Shown here one piece after another: positions 50,880 to 59,075 of a DNA stretch of 64,000 nucleotides (its first letter is position 1; every line of letters starts with the position of its first letter). The notes below the pieces were generated by a model. That model was not told where the DNA came from and did not search any database. It was given only the letters and a program-made list of their open reading frames with translations. The DNA is from Allobosea sp. (GTDB lineage: Bacteria; Pseudomonadota; Alphaproteobacteria; Rhizobiales; Beijerinckiaceae): the NCBI GenBank assembly GCA_024231975.1, contig JAAEQB010000031.1, positions 1 through 64,000 on the forward strand, read 5' to 3'. Position numbers and translations under genes: made by a program.

Positions 50880-51564
50880 TGATCATGTCCTTGCGTGCAG
50901 GGGCTGCCGGCTCCGTGGTGGTTTCCGACAGCAGGGTTTCGAGGAGGCCGACGGCCTCCGAGAAGGTGTTGAACGGGCGATGGCCGATGCCGTTCTCGCG
51001 GCAATGCGCGATCAGGCTCTTCTTGGCGAAGACGAGGTCGGCCTGGCCGGCGACGCAGAAATCCGAGCGGCCATCGCCGACCAGCAGGGTCAGCGGCCGG
51101 GAAAGGCTGCTTGCGACCCGGCATTTGCAGGTGCCGCTGGTGCAGCCGCCCGACGGGTCGGCATGCGGCGAAGTCAGCCGCCAGCGATCGCCGGGCAGTG
51201 GCTCGATATGGTTGGCGACGACGGTGAGGCCGCTGAGGCCCGCGCGGCCGAGCAGTGCATGGATGGTGCGGTCCAGCCCGTCGGAGACGACCGTCACCGG
51301 GATCCCGGCGCGCTGGCATAGCCGCACGAAGGCGGCAAAGCCCCAGTCGATAGCGAGCGAGGAGACGAAGGTGTCGAACACGTCGGGCGAAGCATGCAGC
51401 AGCGCGACCTGACGCGCCATGCATTCGCGCGAGCCGATCTTGCCGGCAACCCAGTCCGCCTCGATCTCTTCCCAGCCCGGTTCCGCGAAACGCTGCAGCA
51501 CGCGATCGGTCGTATCCTCGCGTGAGATGGTCCCGTCGAAATCGACAATTGCCTGCCAGTTCAT
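50872..51564 (-). CDS. HAD-IB phosphatase (MtnX/phosphoserine phosphatase-like)
   Basis: 230 residues. HAD motif I DFDGTISRED (nucleophile and acid Asp), motif II VVSDGLD, a basic residue in FAKKSL and motif IV VGDGRSDFC, as in phosphoserine phosphatase and MtnX. An unusual Cys-rich loop GGCTSGTCKC around residues 143-152 might bind metal. First gene of the leftward 11-gene string, coupled to the aminotransferase by an 8-base overlap. Releases phosphate from an unidentified small metabolite. Confidence 0.85.
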   Translation of the reverse strand: MNWQAIVDFDGTISREDTTDRVLQRFAEPGWEEIEADWVAGKIGSRECMARQVALLHASPDVFDTFVSSLAIDWGFAAFVRLCQRAGIPVTVVSDGLDRTIHALLGRAGLSGLTVVANHIEPLPGDRWRLTSPHADPSGGCTSGTCKCRVASSLSRPLTLLVGDGRSDFCVAGQADLVFAKKSLIAHCRENGIGHRPFNTFSEAVGLLETLLSETTTEPAAPARKDMING

Positions 51565-51645
51565 GCCCGCTGCGCTCCAGCCAGTCCGCGCGCCGCCTCA
51601 GCAACCCTCGTGCCACACACCAAGTCATTGAATTATCGAGACGAA

Positions 51646-51674
51646 GGGAGCTGCAGTCCTGGACTGCAGCTCCC
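51646..51674. repeat. 29-base perfect palindrome in divergent promoter region
   Basis: GGGAGCTGCAGTCC-T-GGACTGCAGCTCCC: 14-bp arms and a single central base, 82 bases upstream of the HAD gene. It could be an operator or a hairpin in the operon's leader. The 399-base gap 51565-51963 holds no gene; its other contents are listed separately. Confidence 0.7.
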
Positions 51675-51684
51675 GGCTTTTGGA

Positions 51685-51709
51685 GGCAGCTCCATTTTTT
51701 GGAGCAGCC
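51685..51709. promoter_or_regulatory. IclR-type operator candidate (GCTCCA-N5-TGGAGC)
   Basis: GGCAGCTCCA-TTTTT-TGGAGCAGCC, 10-bp arms with one mismatch. Spacing and core (TCCA-N5-TGGA) match the palindrome in front of the IclR gene, so the same regulator may act on the leftward operon. Confidence 0.55.
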
Positions 51710-51880
51710 TGACCAGTTTAGCTATCGTGAGCTTGCCGCGGGATTGCCTGGCGAGCGGGTGCCCGCACGAGGAACGCAACGAGAAGGCTGACCGGGATCG
51801 GCGGCCCCAGTCGGGCCGCCTCCCGCCTCCTGCCACGAACGATTCGAACCATCAAAGCGCCACCCACGACACAAACCGTC

Positions 51881-51908
51881 TTGACTCGTCGTCAACGCAG
51901 CGTATTGT
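51881..51908 (+). promoter_or_regulatory. sigma70 promoter for the IclR/hyu operon
   Basis: TTGACT (51881-51886), a 16-base spacer and TATTGT (51903-51908). The predicted start is near 51915, just upstream of the palindrome. Confidence 0.6.
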
Positions 51909-51925
51909 TCCTTTTATTGCAACCT

Positions 51926-51946
51926 AAGTTCCATTTTATGGAACTT
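51926..51946. promoter_or_regulatory. IclR operator (AAGTTCCA-N5-TGGAACTT)
   Basis: A perfect 8-bp inverted repeat with centre TTTTA, ending 17 bases before the IclR start codon. The sequence is typical of IclR-family operators and suits autorepression. Confidence 0.75.
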
Positions 51947-51963
51947 CTGCGGAAGCGACCCGG

Positions 51964-52749
51964 ATGTCCATCCTGACGGCAGCCGCAGACGTGCTTCGTT
52001 GCTTCTCCAGCACGCGTCACGACGTGACGGTGACCGACCTCGTGACCCTGCTCGGCATGCCGAAGAGCAACGCCTCGCGCCTGCTCAGGGCAATGCGTGA
52101 CGAGGGGCTTCTGGAGACGGTCGGCGACAGCAAGCGCTATCGCCCGGCGCTGCTGCTCGCGCAGGTCGGCCAGCTCTATCGCTTCGCCGCATCGCTGATC
52201 GACCGCGCCGACGCCGTGGTCGGGCGCGTCTCCGACCAGATCGGCCACACCGGCTACATCAGCGTGCGCCGCGGCACCGAGATCATCGGCGTCACCGCCC
52301 ATCCCGGCCGGCACGCGCTCCGCGTGGTCACATCGATCGGCGACCGCATCCCGGCCTTCGCCTCCAGCACCGGCCGCGCTCTGCTCGCTCGCCTGTCCGA
52401 TGACGAGGTCCGCGGGCTCTATCCGGAGGGCTTCACCGCGCCGTCCGAGACCGCGCCTCGCAGCATGGACGAGCTTTTGGCGCGGCTGGCAGAGACCCGT
52501 CGCAACGGCTTCGCCGAATCCCATGACGAGGCGGTGCGCGGCGTGCGCGCCATCTCGGTCGGTCTCGGCGATCCCGCCACCGGCGACGAGGTCGCGCTCT
52601 GCATCTCCTTCCCGGCCGCGACGGTCGAGCCGGGTGAACGTCTTTCCATCATCCGGTCCCTGGCCGAAGGCGCCGCCGAGATCGCGGCCCTGACTCGGGA
52701 CAAGCACTTCTTCCCTTTGAACCTCTCACCTTCGGAGACTGCTCCATGA
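51964..52749 (+). CDS. IclR-family regulator
   Basis: 261 residues. Winged HTH at the N-terminus (LTAAADVLRCFSSTRHDVTV, GMPKSNASRLLRAMRDEGLL) and an IclR effector domain (GTEIIGVTAHPGRHALRVVT, PAFASSTGRALLARL, RRNGFAESHDEAVRGVRAIS). ATG follows GGAAG. Its stop overlaps the hydantoinase start (ATGA), so it is co-transcribed with what it most likely controls. Effector unknown, possibly a hydantoin or pyroglutamate-type compound. Confidence 0.9.
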   Translation: MSILTAAADVLRCFSSTRHDVTVTDLVTLLGMPKSNASRLLRAMRDEGLLETVGDSKRYRPALLLAQVGQLYRFAASLIDRADAVVGRVSDQIGHTGYISVRRGTEIIGVTAHPGRHALRVVTSIGDRIPAFASSTGRALLARLSDDEVRGLYPEGFTAPSETAPRSMDELLARLAETRRNGFAESHDEAVRGVRAISVGLGDPATGDEVALCISFPAATVEPGERLSIIRSLAEGAAEIAALTRDKHFFPLNLSPSETAP

Positions 52750-55700
52750 GCAATCGCTGGCGCATCGGCTTCGACATCGGCGGCACCTTCACCGATTTCA
52801 TCCTCTATGACGGACAGGAGCGCTCGGTCCTCCTGCACAAGCGCCTGACCACTCCGCATGATCCGTCGGAAGCTGCGCTGATCGGCCTCGGCGAGCTCGT
52901 CGACATGGCCGGGATCACGCTCGCCGATGTCGGCGACATCGTCCACGGCACGACGCTGGTCACCAACGCCGTGATCGAGCGCAAGGGCTCCAGGCTCGGC
53001 CTGATCACCACCAGGGGCTTCCGCGACATCCTCGAAATGGGGACCGAGCAGCGCTACGACATCTACGATCTCTTCCTGACCTTCCCCGATCCGCTGGTCT
53101 CGCGCGAGCATCGCCTCGAAGTGCCCGAGCGCATGGACCGCGACGGCAAGGTGGTGACCGCGCTCGATGCCGAGGCCGTGCGCAAGGCCGCCCGCGAGCT
53201 CGCCGCCGCCGGCTGCGAGGCGATCGCGATCTGCTTCCTCAACAGCTACCGCAACCCCGCCCATGAGCTGGAAGCCGGCCGCATCGTCCGCGAGACCTGC
53301 CCCGAGCTCACCGTCTCGCTGTCGAGCGAGGTCGTGGCCGAGATCTGGGAATACCAGCGCTTCGTCACCACCGCCGCCAACGCCTATGTCCAGCCGCTGA
53401 TGCGGCGCTATCTGGAGCGGCTGGAGCGCGAGCTCGCCGCCCGCTCCTTCACCGGCGCGCTCCGGCTGATGCACTCGGCCGGTGGCCTGGTCTCGCCCGA
53501 GACGGCCCGCACCTTCCCGATCCGCCTGCTCGAAAGCGGACCTGCCGGCGGAGGCCTCGCCACGGCCCTGTTCGGCGAGCTCGCCGGCCATAAGGACGTG
53601 ATCTCCTTCGACATGGGCGGCACCACCGCCAAGGCCTGCATGATCGAGGACGGCCGCGCCGAGATCGCTCCGATGCTGGAGGCCGGCCGCGTCAACCGCT
53701 TCGCCAAGGGCTCCGGCCTGCCGATCAAGGCGCCGGTGATCGACATGATCGAGATCGGCGCCGGCGGCGGCTCGATCGCGGCGATCGACGAGGTTGGCCT
53801 GCTCAAGGTCGGCCCGCATTCGGCCGGCTCCGATCCCGGCCCGGCCTGCTACGGCATGGGCGGCACCAAGCCGACCGTCACCGACGCCAATCTCGTGCTC
53901 GGCTATTACGATCCCGGCTTCTTCCTCGGCGGGCGCATGGCGCTCGATCTCGACGCTGCGCGCAGGGCTGTCTCGACCGTCGCCGAGCCGCTCGGCCTCT
54001 CGATCGAGGAAGCGGCCTGGGGCATCCACAAGGTCGTGGTCGAGAGCATGGGCGCGGCTGCTCGCGTCCATCTCGTCGAGAAGGGCAAGGACCCCCGCCA
54101 TTACGCCATGGTCGGCTTCGGCGGCGCCGGCCCGGCCCATGCGGTCGACGTTGCCCGCGTGCTCGGCGTCAGGCAGGTCATCATCCCGCCGGCCTCGGGC
54201 GCAGCCTCGGCGCTCGGCTTCCTAGCCGCGCCGCTCTCCTTCGACATGGTGCGCTCGCTGCCGGTCGAGTTCTCCGAAGGCTTCGATGCCGCCGCGGTCA
54301 ACCGCGTGCTAACCGAGCTTGAAGAGGAAGGCCGCAAGCACCTGATCGAAGCCGGCGTGAAGCCCAGCGACGTCACCGTCGAGCGCTCGGCCGATATGCG
54401 CCTGGTCGGCCAGATGCACGACATTTCCGTGCCGTTGCCCTCCGGCGCGATCGATGCGTCGAGCCTGGAGGCGATCCGCGCCGCCTTCAGCAAGGCCTAT
54501 TCGGCCCGCTACACCTCGGTCTACGAGGGCGCCCGTCTGGAGGCGATCAACTTCCGCGTCCGCTGCGCCGGTCCGGTACCGACGCTCTCGCTCTCCGGAG
54601 CGGCCGGCGGCGGCGACGCGGCGGCGAAGATCAAGGGCAGCCGCCGAGCCTGGTTCGAGGGCGGCTGGAGCGAGGCCGAGGTCTATGACCGCTACGCCCT
54701 GCGCGCCGGCGACACCATCAAGGGCCCGGCGATCATCGAGGAACGCGAGGCGACCACGATCGTCCCGCCGGGCGACAAGGTCGCGATCGACGATGTCCTG
54801 AACCTGCTGATCCATGTCGGCCAGGCCAATGCGGTCGAGACCACGATCACCGCCGACATGCCGCTGGCGGAAGCCGCGCGCCGCATTGAGGCCGATCCGA
54901 TCTCGCTGGAGATCATGTGGAGCCGGATGATCAACGTCGTCGAGGAGATGTGGCTGACCGTCTGCCGCACCGCCTTCTCGCTGGTGATCTCGGAAGCGCA
55001 GGACTTCGCCTGCGAATTGCTCGACCCCGAAGGCGAGACGCTGGCGCATTCGCCCCGCGCCATGCCGGTCTTCAACCTGACGCTGCCGCGCGCGGTCAAG
55101 GCGCTGCTGGAGCGCTATCCGGCGCAGACGCTGAAGCCCGGCGACGTGCTGATCACCAACGATCCCTGGCTCTGCGCCGGCCATCTCTTCGACATCGCCA
55201 TCGTCACCCCGGTCTTCCTGGGCAACCGCGTCGTCGGCCTGATGGGCACGGTCGGCCATGTCTCCGACATCGGCGGCACCAAGGATTCGCTGCGGGCCCG
55301 CGAGATCTACGAGGAAGGTTTCCAGATCCCGCCGATGAAGCTCTACGAGGCCGGCAGGATCAACGAGACGCTGGTCCGCCTGCTCGGCGAAAACGTCCGC
55401 AATTCCGAGCAGGTGCTCGGCGACCTCCACTCCTTCGTCGCCGCCAATGCGATCGGCGCCGAGCGGCTGCAATCCTTCCTCACCGATTACGGCATGCAGG
55501 ACCTCAGGGCGCTGGCCCATGTCGTGCAGAGTCGCTCCGAGAAGGCGATGCGCGAGGCCATCCGGGCGCTGCCGGACGGCACCTATCACGGCACCGTCTC
55601 GAACAACCCGCTCGGCACGCCGATGACCTATCCGCTGGCGCTGACGGTCAAGGACGACACGATCCATCTCGACTTCGCCGGCGCGCCGCCGCAGCTGCCG

Positions 55701-56594
55701 CAGGGCGGGCTGAACTGCACGCTCAACTACACGATGGCGCACGCCACCTACCCGCTGAAATGCATGCTGACGCCGTCGGTCCGCGGCAATGCCGGCTGCT
55801 ATCGCGCCTTCTCGATCGATGCGCCCAAGGGCTCGATCCTGAACTGCGACAAGCCGCTGGCGGTCAATTTGCGTACCCGCACCGGCTGGTATCTGGCGCC
55901 GAACATCTTCCGCGCCCTGTCGCAGGCGGCGCCGAAGCAGGTGCAGGCCTTCACCGGTCTCCCCGTCGCAGCGAGCGTCTATGGCCGCGACCAGGCCGGC
56001 GACACCTATTCCGACATGCTCTTCGTCGGCGGCGGCCAGGGCGGCTCGGCCCATGGCGACGGCAAGTCGGGCCTGCTCTACCCGACCTCGGCGGCCAACA
56101 CCTCGATCGAGACCTTCGAATCGCGCGTGCCGGTGCTGGTGGTCGAGAAGACCTACCTCACCGACTCCGGCGGCGCCGGCCGCCAGCGCGGCGGCCTCGG
56201 CCAGCGGGTGCGCCTGCGCAAGCTCTCCGATGACGGCCTGCCGACGCTGGTCTCGCTCTATCCGGAGGGGGTCAACAACCCGATCCCGGGCCTGTTCGAC
56301 GGCAAGGCCGGCGGTGGTGCCTCCGGCAGGGTCATCGACGAGCAGGGCCATGTCCTGAAGGACGTCGGCACCGGCGAGCTCGTTCAGGTCAAGCAGCCGC
56401 GCGAGATCGTCGAGCTCGTGCTCGCCGGCGGCGCCGGCTACGGCCCGGCCGCCGAACGCTCCCGCGAGGCGATCGCCCGTGACATCGCGCTCGGCCTCGT
56501 CTCGCCGGAAGCGGCCAGGCGCGACTACGGCATGCATGCCGCCCATGCCTCCCAGGATGTCGGCGAGGCCAAGACCGGCATCCTTGTTGCCTGA
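52746..56594 (+). CDS. fused HyuA-HyuB hydantoinase / 5-oxoprolinase-family protein
   Basis: 1282 residues. Residues 1 to ~700 are HyuA: N-terminal DIGGTFTDFILYDGQ, HGTTLVTNAVIERKGS, FDMGGTTAKACMIEDG and the RVHLVEKGKDPRHYAM region. Residues ~710-1282 are HyuB: EIMWSRMINVVEEMWLTVCR, NDPWLCAGHLFDIAIVTPVF, VGHVSDIGGTKDS and the C-terminal GGAGYGPAAERSREAI. Both halves occur as separate proteins in N-methylhydantoinase and as one chain in 5-oxoprolinase. It opens cyclic amides with ATP: hydantoins, N-methylhydantoin or 5-oxoproline. The exact substrate is undecided. An OPT transporter and AroM follow. Confidence 0.9.
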   Translation: MSNRWRIGFDIGGTFTDFILYDGQERSVLLHKRLTTPHDPSEAALIGLGELVDMAGITLADVGDIVHGTTLVTNAVIERKGSRLGLITTRGFRDILEMGTEQRYDIYDLFLTFPDPLVSREHRLEVPERMDRDGKVVTALDAEAVRKAARELAAAGCEAIAICFLNSYRNPAHELEAGRIVRETCPELTVSLSSEVVAEIWEYQRFVTTAANAYVQPLMRRYLERLERELAARSFTGALRLMHSAGGLVSPETARTFPIRLLESGPAGGGLATALFGELAGHKDVISFDMGGTTAKACMIEDGRAEIAPMLEAGRVNRFAKGSGLPIKAPVIDMIEIGAGGGSIAAIDEVGLLKVGPHSAGSDPGPACYGMGGTKPTVTDANLVLGYYDPGFFLGGRMALDLDAARRAVSTVAEPLGLSIEEAAWGIHKVVVESMGAAARVHLVEKGKDPRHYAMVGFGGAGPAHAVDVARVLGVRQVIIPPASGAASALGFLAAPLSFDMVRSLPVEFSEGFDAAAVNRVLTELEEEGRKHLIEAGVKPSDVTVERSADMRLVGQMHDISVPLPSGAIDASSLEAIRAAFSKAYSARYTSVYEGARLEAINFRVRCAGPVPTLSLSGAAGGGDAAAKIKGSRRAWFEGGWSEAEVYDRYALRAGDTIKGPAIIEEREATTIVPPGDKVAIDDVLNLLIHVGQANAVETTITADMPLAEAARRIEADPISLEIMWSRMINVVEEMWLTVCRTAFSLVISEAQDFACELLDPEGETLAHSPRAMPVFNLTLPRAVKALLERYPAQTLKPGDVLITNDPWLCAGHLFDIAIVTPVFLGNRVVGLMGTVGHVSDIGGTKDSLRAREIYEEGFQIPPMKLYEAGRINETLVRLLGENVRNSEQVLGDLHSFVAANAIGAERLQSFLTDYGMQDLRALAHVVQSRSEKAMREAIRALPDGTYHGTVSNNPLGTPMTYPLALTVKDDTIHLDFAGAPPQLPQGGLNCTLNYTMAHATYPLKCMLTPSVRGNAGCYRAFSIDAPKGSILNCDKPLAVNLRTRTGWYLAPNIFRALSQAAPKQVQAFTGLPVAASVYGRDQAGDTYSDMLFVGGGQGGSAHGDGKSGLLYPTSAANTSIETFESRVPVLVVEKTYLTDSGGAGRQRGGLGQRVRLRKLSDDGLPTLVSLYPEGVNNPIPGLFDGKAGGGASGRVIDEQGHVLKDVGTGELVQVKQPREIVELVLAGGAGYGPAAERSREAIARDIALGLVSPEAARRDYGMHAAHASQDVGEAKTGILVA

Positions 56595-56641
56595 CGGATA
56601 GATCGAACAAGCCCATAGGGGCGAATGAGGGGACGTAAGGC

Positions 56642-58315
56642 ATGACGACGCAAAATGACGGGGTGCCTCAGCGGCACCCCAGCCTGTTCGAGCCGGCGAC
56701 GCTGGCACTGATCGCGATCCTCTGCGTCTTCGGCGCGATCATCGGGATGCAGCTGCTGGTCTCGCTCGGCATCACCGCCAACACCTCGCTGATCGGCGCA
56801 CTCGCCGCCATGGCGCTGGCGCGCGTGCCGCTCGCGATCTTCGCGCGCTACCGCTCGATCCACGTCCAGAACCTGGCCCAGAGCGCGATCTCCTCGGCCA
56901 CCTTCGGCGCGGCCAACAGCCTGCTGCTGCCGGTCGGCATCCCCTGGCTGCTCGGCCGGCCGGACCTGGTGCTGCCGATGCTGGCCGGCGCCTTCTTCGC
57001 CATGCTGCTCGACGGCTACCTGCTTTACCGGATGTTCGATTCCCGCGTCTTCCCGGCGACGGGAGCGTGGCCGCCGGGCGTCGCCGCCGCCGAGGCGATC
57101 AAGGCCGGCGACGAGGGCGGCCGCAAGGCGGTGCTGATGGGCGTCGGCTTCGTCACAGCGATCATCGTCGGCTTCGTCAAGGTGCCGCTGGCCTGGATCG
57201 GCTTCGCCGGTTCGGCCGCGGTCACCGGCATCCCGATGTCCGCCTTCGGCGTCGCCTTCATCGGCAACATCTGGGCGCTGGCGATGTTCGGCATCGGCCT
57301 CCTGCTGCGCGGCTATTCCAGCCAGATCTTCGGCGGCCCGCTCTTCGAGACGATCATCCCCAAGGGCGACCTGATGGCCGCCTATATCCCGCACGGCTTC
57401 ATGATCGGCGCCGGCCTCGTCGCGCTGCTGCAGGTCGGCATGCTGCTCTTCCGCCGCAGCGAGGCGCAAAAGCAGGCCGAGGCCGCCTCGGGCACCACCG
57501 ACGCCGAGGTGAAGCGCGCGCTCGGTCTCGGCACGATCGGCTATCTCGTCATCGCCGTCTTCCTCGCTTTGGTCGGCGGGCTGATGAGCGACATGTCGAT
57601 CGGCATGCTGATCCTGTTCGTGCTCTACGCCGCCTTCGCCGCCTATGTGCACGAATTGATCGTCGGCCTCGCCGCGATGCATTCCGGCTGGTTCCCGGCC
57701 TTCGCGGTGGCTCTGATCACCCTGATCATCGGCATGCTCCTGGGCTTCCCGATGCCGGCGCTGGCGCTGCTGGTCGGCTTCTCGGCCGCGACCGGTCCCG
57801 CCTTCGCCGACATGGGCTACGACCTCAAGGCCGGCTACCTGCTGCGTGGCAACGGCGTCGATCCCGCCTTCGAGCGCGAAGGCCGCCGCCAGCAGCTCTT
57901 CGCCGCGATGTTCGCCTTCGCCGTCGCCGGCGCGGTCGTGCTGGTCTCGTACCAGTCGTTCTTCGACCGGAACCTCGTCGCCCCCGTCAACAAGGTCTAT
58001 GCCGCGACGATCAAGGCCGGTGTTGCACCCGGCGTCGCCTGGCAGCTCTTCCTCTGGGCAATCCCCGGCGCGATCCTGCAGTTCATCGGCGGGCCGAAGC
58101 GCCAGATCGGCGTGCTCTTCGCGACCGGCCTGCTGATCGCCTTCCCGATGGCAGGCTGGGCAGTGCTGGCCGGCATCCTCTGCCGCCTGATCTGGGAGAA
58201 GCTGCGCGGCGCCGATGGCGAAGGCGACATGGAGGTCTTCGCCGCGGGCGTCATCGCCGGCGACGCGATCTTCTCCTTCTTCGACTCCGTCCTGAAGAAC
58301 TTCAACAAGCCTTGA
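56642..58315 (+). CDS. OPT-family (oligopeptide/YSL) membrane transporter
   Basis: 557 residues with about 13-15 hydrophobic helices. OPT-family signs: IHVQNLAQSAISSATFGAAN, GTAWPPG-like segment GAWPPGVAAAEAIKAGDEGG and GFSAATGPAFADMGYDLKAG. OPT carriers import peptides or metal-chelating amino acids across the inner membrane. It lies 48 bases after the hydantoinase and probably brings in the compound it hydrolyses. A perfect palindrome follows its stop. Confidence 0.85.
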   Translation: MTTQNDGVPQRHPSLFEPATLALIAILCVFGAIIGMQLLVSLGITANTSLIGALAAMALARVPLAIFARYRSIHVQNLAQSAISSATFGAANSLLLPVGIPWLLGRPDLVLPMLAGAFFAMLLDGYLLYRMFDSRVFPATGAWPPGVAAAEAIKAGDEGGRKAVLMGVGFVTAIIVGFVKVPLAWIGFAGSAAVTGIPMSAFGVAFIGNIWALAMFGIGLLLRGYSSQIFGGPLFETIIPKGDLMAAYIPHGFMIGAGLVALLQVGMLLFRRSEAQKQAEAASGTTDAEVKRALGLGTIGYLVIAVFLALVGGLMSDMSIGMLILFVLYAAFAAYVHELIVGLAAMHSGWFPAFAVALITLIIGMLLGFPMPALALLVGFSAATGPAFADMGYDLKAGYLLRGNGVDPAFEREGRRQQLFAAMFAFAVAGAVVLVSYQSFFDRNLVAPVNKVYAATIKAGVAPGVAWQLFLWAIPGAILQFIGGPKRQIGVLFATGLLIAFPMAGWAVLAGILCRLIWEKLRGADGEGDMEVFAAGVIAGDAIFSFFDSVLKNFNKP

Positions 58316-58323
58316 GGGCTTAA

Positions 58324-58349
58324 GGCTCGGGCCGGCGCCGGCCCGAGCC
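58324..58349. terminator. 26-base perfect palindrome between OPT and AroM genes
   Basis: GGCTCGGGCCGGC directly followed by GCCGGCCCGAGCC. Very strong hairpin with no T-tract; it may lower expression of, or stabilise mRNA around, the downstream AroM gene rather than end the operon. Confidence 0.5.
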
Positions 58350-58373
58350 GCTTCACATCCGGAAGGAAGCGCC

Positions 58374-59045
58374 ATGGCCAAGCTCGGCACCCTCACCATC
58401 GGCCAGGCGCCGCGCGCCGACATCACGCCGATCCTCGATGCTGTGCTGGGCGCTGAACTCCCACGCCAGCATGCCGGCGTGCTTGATGGACTGCCGCGCG
58501 AGGAGATCGACCGCGACTTCGCTCCCCAGCCCGGCGGCGCTCTGCTGATCACCAAGCTGCTCGACGGGACCTCGGTCGTCATCGACCGCCAGCACACCGA
58601 GCGGGCCGCGCAAGCCAAGCTTTCCATGCTGGAAGCCGCCGGCTGCAGCACGATCCTGATGCTCTGCACCGGGCATTTCGCCAGCCTTCGCGCGGAGCGC
58701 GCCCGGCTGATCGAGCCGGATCGCATCCTGCCGCCGACGGTCGCGGCACTGGTCCAGGATGCTCAGCTCGGCATCATCGTGCCGCTCGCCGAGCAGATCG
58801 CCTCGGAGGCCGGGAAGTGGGCGCCGCTCGCCCGCCCGCCGATCTATGCCGCCGCCTCGCCCTATGGCGGCGATGGCCCATCGGTTGCCGAAGCTGCCGA
58901 AAGCCTCGCCGAGCACGGTGCGCAGATCCTGCTGATGGACTGCATGGGCTTCGTCGAGCGCCATCGCCAGGAGGCCGCCGCAGCGGGCCTGCCGGTCATC
59001 CTGTCGAACGCGCTGATCGCCAAGATCGTCTCGGAAGTGGTTTGA
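58374..59045 (+). CDS. AroM-family protein
   Basis: 223 residues. N-terminal LGTLTIGQAPRADITPIL is diagnostic of AroM, which resembles Asp/Glu/hydantoin racemases; LMLCTGHF and LLMDCMGFVERHRQ hold the two cysteines that in racemases act as acid and base. AroM's activity in E. coli is unknown. Here the link to a hydantoinase suggests racemisation or isomerisation of the same substrate. Ribosome site GGAAGGAAG lies upstream. Confidence 0.88.
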   Translation: MAKLGTLTIGQAPRADITPILDAVLGAELPRQHAGVLDGLPREEIDRDFAPQPGGALLITKLLDGTSVVIDRQHTERAAQAKLSMLEAAGCSTILMLCTGHFASLRAERARLIEPDRILPPTVAALVQDAQLGIIVPLAEQIASEAGKWAPLARPPIYAAASPYGGDGPSVAEAAESLAEHGAQILLMDCMGFVERHRQEAAAAGLPVILSNALIAKIVSEVV

Positions 59046-59075
59046 AGGCGCAGCTTCAGCGCTCTCAAAGCCACC

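Noticed and set aside
51601..51963. Mobile-element ends or inverted terminal repeats near the IclR gene
   Set aside because: The palindromes are short dyads fitting operators; no transposase, target duplication or paired long terminal repeats are present.
54309..58726. 799- and 733-codon frames antisense to the hydantoinase and OPT genes
   Set aside because: Arg/Asp/Gly/His-rich shadow translations, a result of biased third positions in GC-rich genes.
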